From Cubamyces lactineus (taxonomy: Eukaryota > Basidiomycota > Agaricomycetes > Polyporales > Polyporaceae): DNA of 64,000 nt. A model generated the notes under the pieces. The model did not search any database. It was not told the DNA's origin and was given only the letters and a program-made list of their open reading frames with translations. Positions 47,123 through 57,878 of this stretch are shown piece by piece. The translations under genes and the position numbers were made by a program. The stretch's first letter is position 1, and each line of letters starts with the position of its first letter. The stretch covers positions 1,848,001-1,912,000 of the forward strand of contig JACDTU010000005.1 of the NCBI GenBank assembly GCA_022376465.1, read 5' to 3'.

Positions 47123-49494
47123 TCACTGCTCAGAGCGAAGGATCGCCTCTTCGCCCGCGGGGCGGGGCTCATCGCTGCGTAGTGAAGCCTCATCGACCAT
47201 AGAGCCCTCTGGGTGTGGCGGCTTGAACGACTTCAGCTGAAGTTCGAGCTGCTCATCGAGCACCTGTTGGCCAGATGCAGCGGCGATAAGCCCCAGGAAT
47301 GGTGGAGAGGGGTTCAACGGGCGTGTGCAGAACTCAGGGTGGGCCTGGAAGCCAACGAAATACGGGTGGTCTGATGGACAATGGTCGTTGGTGATAAGCA
47401 TACAAACGAGAGAAATGGTGAAGGTATTACGCACCAGGGAGCTCGAGAACTTGCATCCGCTCCCCACGCTCATCTTTGCCTACGAAGCGCAAGCCGCTTT
47501 GTGTGAAGCGCTCGATCAGCGCGGGGTTGACCTCGTACCGGTGGCGATGGCGCTCCCAGATCTTGCCCGCGCCGCCGTAGAGTTTACGGACCTTAGACCA
47601 CGCCTCGCTGCCCTCCTCGAATACAGTCGGACGCAGTCCAAGGCGCATCGTACCACCCATGTGCGTCTTGGAGACCTCCGGCATGAAGACGATGATGGGC
47701 TCTGAGGCGGAGGGGTCGAACTCGGCCGACGTCGCACCCGCCATACCACACACGTGCCGCGCCCACTCGACCACGGCGAGCTGGAATCCGAAACAGATGC
47801 CCAGGAAAGGAATCTTCTGCTCACGCGCCCACTTGATCGCGAGCATCATGCCTTCAGAACCACGCACCCCGAAGCCACCAGGAACGAGAATACCACTGTG
47901 GTGTCTGGTGAGTACCTGTCAGATTTGTGGACGCAGACGAACGTACTTGGCGGAAACGACTGCCCGCCACGCGTCGTGGTACTTCGCGGGGTTCGTATGT
48001 TGCGCCTCGGGCTCAAGGTCGGATGCATCTACCCACTATTCGGAATTCAGCATATGCAATTGTTCGATCAGCACGTAACGAACCTTCAGCTTGAGTTTCC
48101 TGTTACACCGGAAGGCAGAGTGTTCGAGAGACTTCACGACCGACATGTAGGAATCTTGCATGTCGGTGTACTTGCCCACAAGAGCGATCGTCACATCGTC
48201 AAGAAGACGTTCTTGCCTGCAGAACTCAAAATGAGAGCAGATCTTGTCAGGCGGAAAGAGTCAACTTACCGTTTCGTAAGCTCTCTCCACCGCAGCTCTA
48301 ACGACCGTCCCCGCTCCTGCATCTGCGGGGTAATCTTGATGCTGGCAAGGTTCAGGCGCTTTTGAAGGTACTGTATAATGCCTTGTGACTGGAGGAGGAG
48401 AGGTACGTGATAGACGGAGGAGACATCATGCACGCCAACAACCTGCTCTGGCGCAACATGACAAAACATGGAGATTTTAGACTTGGTTGCGGGCTCCAAG
48501 GGCTTTTGGACGATCAATCTGCAGGCGATCTGCAAAGCAAACCGTGTGAGTGATCGGTCAATAGTGAGCAAGTTCCTTGCTAACCAGGTCGGGGAGCAGA
48601 CCTAGACCGCGGAGGGCATGTACGGTAGTTTGTGTGGGCTTCGTCTTCTGTTCGCCATGCATATCGGGAACAAGGGAGACATGGATAAGGGCAAAGTTCT
48701 CGTGACCAACGCGGAACTGGAACTGCCGCATCGCCTCAACGAAGGGTGCAGACTCAATGTCACCGACGGTGCCTCCCAGCTGAATTACAATCAGAAAGGG
48801 AATAAGGATGACCTTCTTATACCACATACCTCGACAATGCACACATCCGGTTCCTCGCCCGTCTCGTCTACCGGGATTTTGGATACACGCTCGATCCAGT
48901 CTTGGATGGCGTTGGTGACATGAGGGACGATCTAGGTCCGTCATGATAAGAGTCATAGCTCATGGGCGGCTTTCTGCGCTTTAGCATACCTGGACTGTCT
49001 TGCCCAAGTAGTCTCCTCGGCGCTATGGTAGGCTCATGAGTAACCGTATAGCGTTGTGAGGTCGATATGGTGCGCACCTCTTTCTCTATGACTTCACGAT
49101 AGATCTTGCCAGTAGTGATGTTGTTATCCCTGCTTAGGGTGACGTTGAGGTAACGTTCGTAATTGCCGAGATCCAGATCGACTTCGCCACCATCGTTGAG
49201 GACATAGACTTCGCCTGCCTTCACTCTCAGACACACTGATATGGGTATGGCTTCTGCATGCGATCTCACCATGCTCCTGAGGCCTCATCGTCCCAGCATC
49301 GATGTTCATGTAAGGATCAATTTTGATGGCAGTGACCTTGAGGCCGGTTGTCTTTAGGAGCAGCCCGGTGGAAGAGGCTGGAATGATTCGCTTTGAACAT
49401 CGAGATATATTGAAAGTGTAGAGAAGAGCGCACCGATGACGCCCTTGCCAATGCCGCTAACCACACCACCAGAGACGAGGATGTACTTTGTCAT
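47123..49494 (-). CDS. URA7: CTP synthase
   Basis: Makes CTP from UTP, ATP and glutamine. The start [19 protein letters not shown] is the invariant synthetase P-loop. Further exons give [62 protein letters not shown] and [17 protein letters not shown]. Next are [17 protein letters not shown] and a linker, then the glutamine amidotransferase domain. That domain has [20 protein letters not shown], the nucleophile Cys in [16 protein letters not shown] and the His-Glu pair in VGFQAHPEF. The C-terminal tail after the amidotransferase is Glu/Ser-rich, as in other fungal enzymes. About nine exons; roughly 600 residues. All catalytic residues visible are intact. Confidence 0.94.
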
Positions 49495-50224
49495 GGCTGC
49501 CGGAGACAGAGGTCTGTGGTCGCAGAAACTGCACAAGCTCTGCACTTCCCTTAGCGCCCGCCACAGTCCGCAAATTTCCCTTTTCGCCCATGACATCGCG
49601 AACAAATACAGGCAAATAACGCGTCGCGCCTCTTGCCAGTTTCTGCCCCTGCCTTCACCTGCACTGCGCCTACATCGTCCTAGTGCTAGCATTGCTTGCC
49701 CATTCGAATGAATGTCATTATATGACTAGCTCTACTCTCGTCTTATACGCATAGCTCCTCGTGATCTCCTAGATCTGGGTCAGCATTTACCGCAGGAATG
49801 AGTCTGGTGTAAAAGGCCGGGCCGTCTGAACCGATGTTTACCCACCTGCCGTTGAAGGGATTGCGGATCTTTGCCATAACTTCTCGAGCGAGGAATCCGA
49901 CATATGATCACTGGACCCTGCGGCCTGACATCCCAGACTTTACTCCAAGATGGGCTTCGCACATGAACTTCCTGGGGGATAGTCTCGATCATCGACTATA
50001 TCTCTGTAACTACCGTAAATTCCGATGACCAGCCGATCGCAATACAATTCGGGAGTCGTCACTACACTCAGTGTGTGCAAGACTGTATCGGATCCTATCA
50101 TATCTCATCCGCCATCGGCGGGCCGCGCACATGAAACCACTATTCGATAAGAGACCGGTTCTGCGCTGAGCTACTCAAGTCCTCGTTCTTCACACTCACA
50201 TCTCTTCCAACGTCAATAGCGGCC
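49495..50224. promoter_or_regulatory. divergent intergenic region, CTP synthase / dehydrogenase copy 2
   Basis: About 730 bases between divergently transcribed genes, holding both promoters. I see no clear TATA element or repeat. Confidence 0.45.
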
Positions 50225-51755
50225 ATGTCAACGCCAGGTGTGATGAGAGCCGTTTATTACCACAAGGTACGTGCCAAGATTTCACTGCAGGCTGTTCCTG
50301 TGCTTATCAGCTTTCTGTAGCCTCGCGAATTCGAAGTTCGGGATGTACCGATACCTCAAATTGACGATGACGAGGTGTTGCTGAAAGGTACCTGAAGCTA
50401 CGATCCTTTGTATGTTCTACAATGCCTGATGTCAATGAACAACAGTGAGAGCTTGCGGTAAGCATGACGCGAACGTCTCCCGAAGTCTGCTGATGCAGTA
50501 GCTCTCAGGCGTATGCGGTACCGATCAACATGTGCACGACGGAGAATTTCTCGCTATGTTTCCCGTATGTGTCGAACCGTGCGACAATATCGCTACTGAC
50601 GACTTGGATAGCTCATTCCTGGACATGAAATCGTAGGCGAGATCGCTGAGATTGGCAGCGACGTCACTGGTTTCGAGAAGGGTGATCGTGTCGTCACGGA
50701 TCCTGGCAGTATGGTGAGCCACATCCAGTTCCTTGCAGTGTGACCCTACCCATGACGACCATACTACGTAGTGCGGAACGTGCTTCTACTGCCGCAGAGG
50801 CAAAGCCCTCCTGTGCGAGAACTTCCAGGGTCTCGGCGTTACCACTCATGGCGGATTCGCTGAATACGTCGCTACGTAAGTGTCTGAACTCACACTGAAT
50901 AATCGCCATGTTCTCACAATTGTGCCCCCAGTAAGGCCAAGAGCGTGTACAAATTCCACAACCTCTCAGACGAGGAAGCGACTTTGATTGAGCCTGCGGC
51001 TTGCGCTGTGCATGGGATGGATAAGCTCGACGCGCCTGTGGGCGTGGAGGCTCTCATCATCGGGTCTGGACCCACAGGCCTCATTCTTGCCCAACTCCTG
51101 AAGCTGAACGGCGCAACACGTATTGTCGTTGCTGCGAACAAGGGCATCAAGATGGACATTGCCAAACAGCTCGGGACGGCTGATGAGTATATTGAACTTG
51201 ACAGGGAGAACCCAAGCGCTCAGTGGGAAGAGCTGAAGCAGAGAAACCCGTACGGTTTCGATGTAGTGGTTCGTGATATTTTGTTACATGTGTTATTCTG
51301 ATCGCTATTTGACTTAGATGCTTTGCTCAGGTGGAGGCGACTGGCTCGGAGAAGATTGCCAATGAGGCCATCAACTATGTGCGGCGGGGAGGCACATTGA
51401 TGGTTTACGGCGTGTATAACAACGATGCTCTCGTGCACTGGCCGCCCTCGAAGATCTTTGTCGACGAGATTCGGGTATGCCGTGCACAGTACGACTCGTT
51501 CCTGCGTATGCCTGACATTTAGCAGATCATCGGCTCTTTCGCTCAAACCCACTGCTTCCCTCGAGCCATCGCCTACCTCGACAGCGGCAAAGTCAAAGTG
51601 AAGGGCTTGGTAAGCGCAACTTGGCACTACTGTTACATCGATTGCTCAAGTCAGCACACACCCAGGTCACGGACGTATACTCTGTCGGCGACTTCGAGAA
51701 GGTATTAGACAAGATGCGCAGCAAGACCGCTGTCAAGATTGCCGTGAAGCCGTGA
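50225..51755 (+). CDS. zinc-dependent medium-chain dehydrogenase (arabinitol/sorbitol type), copy 2
   Basis: Paralogue of the minus-strand gene at 9261-10683. The exons read [53 protein letters not shown] (catalytic Cys), [18 protein letters not shown] (catalytic His-Glu) and [18 protein letters not shown] (structural zinc). The cofactor site is [17 protein letters not shown], which is nearly identical in copy 1. The long exon [20 protein letters not shown] through [17 protein letters not shown] also matches copy 1 closely. The end is [20 protein letters not shown]. Nine or ten exons; some intron places match copy 1. It stands head-to-tail before two P450 genes, so a role in the same oxidation route is possible but unproved. 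Confidence 0.9.
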
Positions 51756-52272
51756 AGTTCCGCGCGAACAATGACTTTGGTATAGGCACGAATATGTACT
51801 AAGTAGAGACGGTCCATTTCCAATGCCTCCTAGTGCTTGGAATCTTCTATTGCTACCGGCAAGAACGCACTCATGTTACTTCTTCTCCTTGCATATCGGG
51901 CCGAACACTACTAGTAGTAGTAGGTATTGGACGCGTGGTCAGTATATATCCTACTCAGCCAGCCCCTTGCTGACGCTTCGCTCATAGAGACTATGCCGCT
52001 GCGGGATGCCTCGTCTCGTTGCGCATTCTACCTCTTCCACTGTGTGCCGCGCTCGGCAAGCATCTTTGATAAATGACCGTTGCGCGAGCTGTTTGAGCCA
52101 TTCCTTCTGTCAAACTAGCTAACATGAACCTCGGAAGTGAAGACACAGTCTCACGCTCCGGTGATTCCGTTACGCGATGTCATGATAGCCCAGTATAGTG
52201 CACCGCTCCCGATCGCATAAATGCAACAGAGTCGACGCCCAGTGGTTCAAGTTTCAGGAGACCAGCTTCCAA
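51756..52272. promoter_or_regulatory. intergenic region upstream of the first P450
   Basis: About 515 noncoding bases between two plus-strand genes. A weak TATA-like CAGTATAGTG lies about 80 bases before the P450 start. No gene seen. Confidence 0.4.
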
Positions 52273-54407
52273 ATGCCCACTTCCCAAGGCTTATCCACGG
52301 CATCGTTGCTGCTCGCATGTCCGATTGTTCTGGCCATTTTTCTATGGAAGCGTTGGACGGCCACGACGCTCAACAGGCCTCTCCCACCTGGTCCGCCGGG
52401 GTTGCCCATCATAGGCAATCTCCTCGATGTGCCTACGGCGAATATGGAGAAGAAGTATCGTGAACTCAACGACAGCTACGGTGAGATATCGACACGCTCA
52501 CATGACAATGCACTGACGATATTGTGGGTGATAGGCGATGTCGTTTATCTCGACGCTCTTGGTCAGCCGATTCTCGTATTGGGAACACACGACGCCGCTG
52601 TAGATCTTCTGGAAAAGCGCTCGGCGGTATACTCTGACAGGGCGTATTCACCCATGGTCGATCTGTGAGTCCGATATCCGTTCAGTGTGGTATTCGGCAT
52701 TACCCACAGCGACGAATGGGTCCAGCGGCGGGTTTGACTGGGTCCTCACGTTGCTGCACTACGGTCTACGGTGGAGGCGGCACAGGCGGCTGTTCCACCA
52801 ATACTTCAACCCGAACGTGGTGGCACAATATCGCCCCGTGCAGCGTGCTGGAGTCGCCCAATTTCTATCCCGCCTACTCAGCACGCCCGACGATCTCAGA
52901 GAGCACATCAGACAGTACGTGAGACTTGCAGACTATCTGAAAGATATTGCCATTCGCTAACTGCATGCAGCTTATTCGCCGCGACCATAGTGCGCATTAC
53001 CTATGGTTTCGACATACAGGAGAAGGACGACGATTATGTCCAAATGGCGGAGAGAGGCATCGCTGCCTTCAGTTCCTTGTTCGTCCCAGGGAAATACTTG
53101 GTCGAGCTCTTTCCCGCCCTGCGACACCTACCTGCGTGGTTCCCTGGATGTCGTTTCAGACGTGAAGCCAGTGATGCAAAGGTCATAGTACAAGGCGTCC
53201 GCAGTGTACCTTGGGCACGGGCCATTGCAGCACTGGTGAGCAGGACATTGTATACCCGATCGTGCATTCATCAAAGTTAATGCCTCTTGCCCGGCTATAG
53301 CGTGGAGGCTCTTCTCGAGCATCAATAGCTTCAGCGCTCTTGGAACGCATCTCTGGCCTAGCCGGTGAAGAAGCCATGGAGGAAGAGGATATCGCGCGAA
53401 ACACGGTAGCCGTGGCCTACGCCGGTGAGCCCGCTTACTTGATGTCTCTAGCCGATTTTGAAACCACGGTGGACCACGTCGTCAGCTGGAGCCGATACAG
53501 TGAGTGAATCACAGGCTCAAGTGAAATCTTCACGAGCTCATCTCCGGTTGCTTCTGGAGACCCTAGCTTCTATCCAAGCGTTTTTCCTCGCCATGGCTCT
53601 ATTTCCCGAAGCACAGAAGAAGGCACAAGCAGAGCTTGATGCTGTAGTTGGGTCCCACCGCCTTCCGGACTTTTCCGACGAATCCGCGCTGCCATACGTG
53701 TGTGCTTTGGTCAAAGAATGCCTGAGGTGGCACGCGGTCTTGCCGTTGGCTGTCCCACACCGATTGATCGAGGATGACATCTACCGAGGTTATCACATCC
53801 CGAAGGGCACGGTAGTGATCCCGAACATCTGGTGGGTGTTATGCGTATCCCATGCGAGCTGAATGCCATAGCGCATTTGATCGTGGTATCCCAGGGCGTT
53901 CTCTCGTGACGAAACTCGATATATGAACGCACATGATTTCGCACCGGAGCGTTTTTTGATGAAGGATGGGTCCCTGGACCTGGGACTGCTCGATCCTGCG
54001 GAGTACGTCTTCGGATATGGGCGCAGGCGAGTCAGAGGTAGCGTGAGCTCGAGCGTAATGAGTCTGCCTCCTGATGCGCCATTCTCCAGGATCTGTCCGG
54101 GACGTCACTTCGCACAGTCGTCACTGTTCTTAATCGTAGCATCGGTCCTACACACGCTCTCGATATCTGCTCCGCTCGATGAGAATGGCGCGCCCAAGAA
54201 GATGGAGGCTAAGGTGACTTCAGGACTAATCTCGTGAGCAATTCCTGCACCTAATATTCTGACGGAACGCTCCGTGAACCTCGCGGCTGACGAGATGATG
54301 TGACCAGGTATCCTGAGCCTTTCGAATGCGATATCAAAGCTCGTGGAATTTGGACTGAAGGCCTGGTTCGGTCTAACGCCGAAAAAACGGAAACGCCGGC
54401 TTGTTGA
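52273..54407 (+). CDS. cytochrome P450 monooxygenase, copy 1
   Basis: An ER-anchored heme monooxygenase. The N-terminal anchor LSTASLLLACPIVLAIFL is followed by the Pro hinge PLPPGPPGLPIIGNLLDVP. Later exons: VVYLDALGQPILVLGTHDAA, WRRHRRLFHQYFNPNVV, LFAATIVRITYGFDIQEKDD and FVPGKYLVELFPALRHLPAW. The I-helix AGADTTLASI is built from a 14-base microexon (53486-53499). The K-helix ExxR is in VKECLRWHAVLPLAVPHR, and the heme loop FGYGRRICPGRHFA forms only after removal of a GC-AG intron (54027-54089). It ends PFECDIKARGIWTEGL. About ten introns; roughly 500 residues. Fungal P450 family membership and substrate are not determinable here. A close copy follows in tandem. Confidence 0.88.
53486..53499 (+). 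other. 14-base microexon carrying the I-helix AGxDT motif (P450 copy 1)
   Basis: The 14 bases between a GTCAG acceptor and a GTGAGT donor are needed to read AGADT in frame between VAVAYAG-coding and TLASIQAFF-coding exons. The same arrangement occurs in the neighbouring copy, which supports it. Confidence 0.75.
54027..54089 (+). other. GC-AG intron in the heme-binding loop (P450 copy 1)
   Basis: The exon end CGCAG is followed by GCGAGT, a GC donor with good context, and the intron closes at TCTCCAG before GATCTGTCC. Splicing restores GRRICPGRHFA. At 63 bases with no in-frame stop, unspliced RNA would insert 21 residues inside the heme loop. The adjacent paralogue has a normal GTATGT donor at the same place. 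Confidence 0.75.
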
Positions 54408-54974
54408 CGTGTAGCAGGCGAGACTATAAGCCGGCGATACGGCATATTACTACATGGCTCAATGAGAAGTTCGAAATGCTGTGACTCGTACCAGTCGTAC
54501 TGCCGCCTGATCCTCAAGATGCCCCTGAATAGTTGAAATTCAGGCTTCCATGGCTGATACCTACGGCGTCAATTGCGTTGGACACAGAGTTTCTGGCTCG
54601 GAGAAGGTTCATAGTCATCGGCCGGTGTCTTTAACCTGGTGAGCGCGGTATCGCAGTCAATTAAGCTCGCTTCTAAACCCTCGGACGTTAGACAAACTCC
54701 ATGGCCACCGTGTCAGGCTTTGCCCCACTTTCTGTCAGCAGTAAATGCCACATGCCGTTACACTTCGAGGCTCCAGTATGACGATGACCCCATCTTCGTG
54801 CTTATTCCTCGCATACCTGCATGGGTGCATTGCGGCCTCTATATGGCACAGTCCTTATAAGGCCTGCATGCTGGGATCTAACCTAAACCAGCTCCTGCCC
54901 CCCGCAATTCTTTGATCATCCCTTTGTAGACTTGTAGAGTGTTGACTTGACTCCCTCTCATCTTTGTATTCCCG
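54408..54974. promoter_or_regulatory. intergenic region upstream of the second P450
   Basis: About 570 noncoding bases between tandem P450 genes. CTTATAAGG at about 54854-54862, roughly 115 bases before the start codon, may be a TATA element. Confidence 0.4.
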
Positions 54975-57095
54975 ATGTCTACGTTTACCGCTCGGTTGTT
55001 TTCCACTTTTTTGGCTTTACCGACGATGGCCTGGATTGTTTGGTTCTGGTACTATCGTCGTCAAAAGGCTTCACACAGGAACGCAAGGTACCCTCCTGGA
55101 CCACCGCCTCTACCTATCATCGGCAATCTACTCGACGTGCCCACTACGAACATGGGCATGCATTACTCTCAACTCATCAGGAAATATGGTACATTCTTTC
55201 TTGCATTCGCATCTTCATAATCTGTGCTGATATTATACTATATCTAGGCGACCTTGTATATCTGGATGCATTCGGACAGCCGATCCTGATCTTGGGTACA
55301 CATGAGGTAGCTGTTGACCTATTGGAGAAGCGCTCCGCGATCTACTCGGACCGCGCTATCTCACCCATTGTTGAACTGTGTGTTCTCTTTCTGTCTATCA
55401 TCTACTCAAAAGCGGCTGTGGCAACTGACATACCTCCAAAGTGGCGGCTTCGAGTGGACAATGGTATTCATCCGCTACGGTGCGCTGTGGAGGCGTCACA
55501 GGCGCGCACTTCATCGCTTCTTCAATCCCAACTCTGTCAAGCAGTTCCGTCCAATCCAGCGCAAAAACATCAGCAACTTCCTTATGAAGCTCTTATTTAC
55601 CCCCAATGAATTCTCAGAACACATCAGGTAGTATGTACGGTTGCTGTTCCTTCGACGAAACCCCGCTAAGCCCGTGCCTCGGTGTTCAATTAGCCTATTC
55701 GCAGCCACGATCATGCAGATTGCGTATGGAATCAACATCGGAGACGAGAAAGAAGATTATATCACCATCGCCGAAGAGGCACTCTCCGCCTTCTCAAATC
55801 TGTTCATTCCTGGAAAGTACCTCGTCGAGCTCTTCCCTAGCATGCGAAAGATCCCGACGTGGTTTCCCGGAGCGCAGTTTAAATGCGATGCCGCGAAGGG
55901 CAAGATCGCTGTGCATAGGATACGCGATACCCCTTGGGAGCGCACTCTGAAGTTGATTGTACGTCCCTTCGGCTACCCCTGCATCTTGACCTGTTGGAGT
56001 TGTTGATAGTCATAATGTAGCGGGAAGGCACCGCGGAGCCCTCCATGACTACGGCGATGCTCGACCGCATATCCACACTTCCTGAGCGAGAAGCGCTCGG
56101 TGAAGAGGAGCTGGCGAAACATATCACGGCCACTATGTACGCTGGTGAGCGTGCCATGATGTTCACATACTTTGTCGAGCCGTTGACGTCCAATGGGGTA
56201 TACAAGGCGGTGCCGATACGGTGAGTGATAGTGTTAGCCATGATGCTTTGTGTCGGTACTGATTCGACAACAGACTCTGGCGGCGATCCATGCGTTATTC
56301 ATGCTCATGGCATCGCACCCGGAAGTCCAAGAGAAAGCACACGGGGAACTCGACAAAGTCGTTGGCCCGAGCCGTCTACCCGATTTCTCCGATGAAGCTT
56401 CCTTGCCATACATCTCGGCCGTGACCAAGGAGTGCATGCGGTGGCATACCGTCGTCCCGCTTGCGATTCCGCATAGGTTGATTGAGGATGACGAGTATCG
56501 TGGCTTTCATCCCAAAAGGCACTGTAGTCGTCCCTAACATATGGTAAGAACTTCTGCTTGCGCTCAACCACAGTCTTACGACAGATTCGACTGTAGGCAT
56601 TATTCCCACGACGAGCGGCACTATCGCAACCCACTCGAGTTCATTCCTGAGCGCTTTCTCAATAACGGTCAGTTGGATCCTGATGTACTGGATCCTATGG
56701 AATACGCTTTTGGGTATGGTCGGCGGTATGTCTGTGCACGCTAACGTTTGTACATAAGTGACGACTAACACTACTTAATTTCCTGGCAGAATTTGTCCTG
56801 GTCGACACTTCGCTGAAGGATCGCTGTTCTTGATCGACGCGTCGGTGCTCCATACTCTTTCAGTGTCATCACCAGTGGATGAGTATGGTGTGCCTATGAA
56901 GATCGAATGCGGTGTGATATCAGGAGTTATCGCGTATGTCTCGTGGTTCTCGCTCGCAGCTTCTTACGCTCAGTCGTACGACACTGCAGGTATCCTGAAC
57001 CTTTTAAGTGTACTATCAAGCCGCGCGCCCCGTGGGCAGAGGATCTCATCCTTTCCTTGTCTCATGAACACGCTGGAGATAAGGAAACATTGTAG
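54975..57095 (+). pseudogene. cytochrome P450 monooxygenase, copy 2, with apparent frameshift
   Basis: Same plan as the preceding gene. The anchor FSTFLALPTMAWIVWFWYY is followed by PPGPPPLPIIGNLLDVPTTN, LVYLDAFGQPILILGTHE, WRRHRRALHRFFNPNSV, LFAATIMQIAYGINIGDEKE and the I-helix AGGADTTLAA (with a 14-base microexon at 56207-56220). The K-helix region is TKECMRWHTVVPLAIPHR. After it the frame breaks at about 56505-56511: DDEYRGF runs into CATCCC where copy 1 reads CACATCCC, two bases fewer. In the shifted frame translation continues correctly (PKGTVVVPNIW, EYAFGYGRRICPGRHFAE-type heme loop, PFKCTIKPRAPW) to a normal stop. All other exons are intact, so this is either a young pseudogene, a strain-specific lesion or an assembly error. 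Confidence 0.75.
56207..56220 (+). other. 14-base microexon carrying the I-helix AGxDT motif (P450 copy 2)
   Basis: Flanked by an ACAAG acceptor and a GTGAGT donor, it supplies the GADT codons in frame. Length and place match those of the upstream copy. Confidence 0.75.
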
Positions 57096-57878
57096 GTGGA
57101 AGCTTTGGCGTCCTCGCATTGTGCAGGTTCGGGTTGACTCTATACTCCGAGTTTGCAATCTCTGCGGTTGCGTGCGCGTGTGTATGTATATGACTGTACG
57201 GAAGGTACTGTTTACGATCGAATGACAGGGCAAAGTAACGCAGGCTGCTACTGGCTACGAGCCGGGAGATCCTCCCCGTCACGGCATCCGCCCGAGGTTC
57301 ATGAGACGTTGAGCCGTCTCGAGCGGTGCGGCGTTGGGGTCATCGTAAAACGGTAGGAGGGCGCTGTTGCCAGAATACGCTAACCCGCTCTGTGCAGGGG
57401 CGGCATATGTATGCTCGACTTGGCGAGTAGCGCGTATGTGTGACTGAAGCAGATGCAGCGAACGAACTAATAGCAGGCAGCAGTGACCGAAAATGTTGCG
57501 AGAAAGAACCGTCCCGCCCACGTCTCCCGCTCAACTACCAAGTGCAAGACGGAACGTTCATGTGACCCGAGGCATGGCTTCCCAATGATCTTTGGCAGCC
57601 AGTTGTCGTCTACTGACCTCGCTTCACCCTCGCGGATAGTTGTCGGCCGCCCTATGACACGTCTTTCGTCCCTCCTGTACCCCGATGGACCACGAACGGG
57701 GCTCATATTCTGGGTACGGGGCGCAGAATCTCGGATCGCGAAGTCGCGAGCAGGACTCCTCGGCGCGGTAGAACTCGCCGGTAGTCTGAGCAACCCAATG
57801 TCCGTGCACGGGCTACGGTATATAAGCAACTAGAGCACGAGGAACATATGCTAGGCCCTGCCACTTGAATTTGTCGCC
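57096..57878. promoter_or_regulatory. intergenic/promoter region of the GH5 endoglucanase
   Basis: About 780 noncoding bases. It ends with a clear TATA box before the secreted endoglucanase gene. No supported gene lies in it; open frames on either strand lack domains. Confidence 0.5.
57819..57826 (+). promoter_or_regulatory. TATA box of the GH5 endoglucanase gene
   Basis: TATATAAG lies 60 bases before the start codon, the usual spacing for strongly inducible fungal cellulase genes. Confidence 0.65.

Noticed and set aside
47810..47850. CTP synthase amidotransferase motif GICFGFQ as a damaged active site
   Set aside because: The Leu/Met to Phe changes beside the nucleophile are conservative. 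The Cys, Gly residues and His-Glu pair are intact, so no loss of function is implied.
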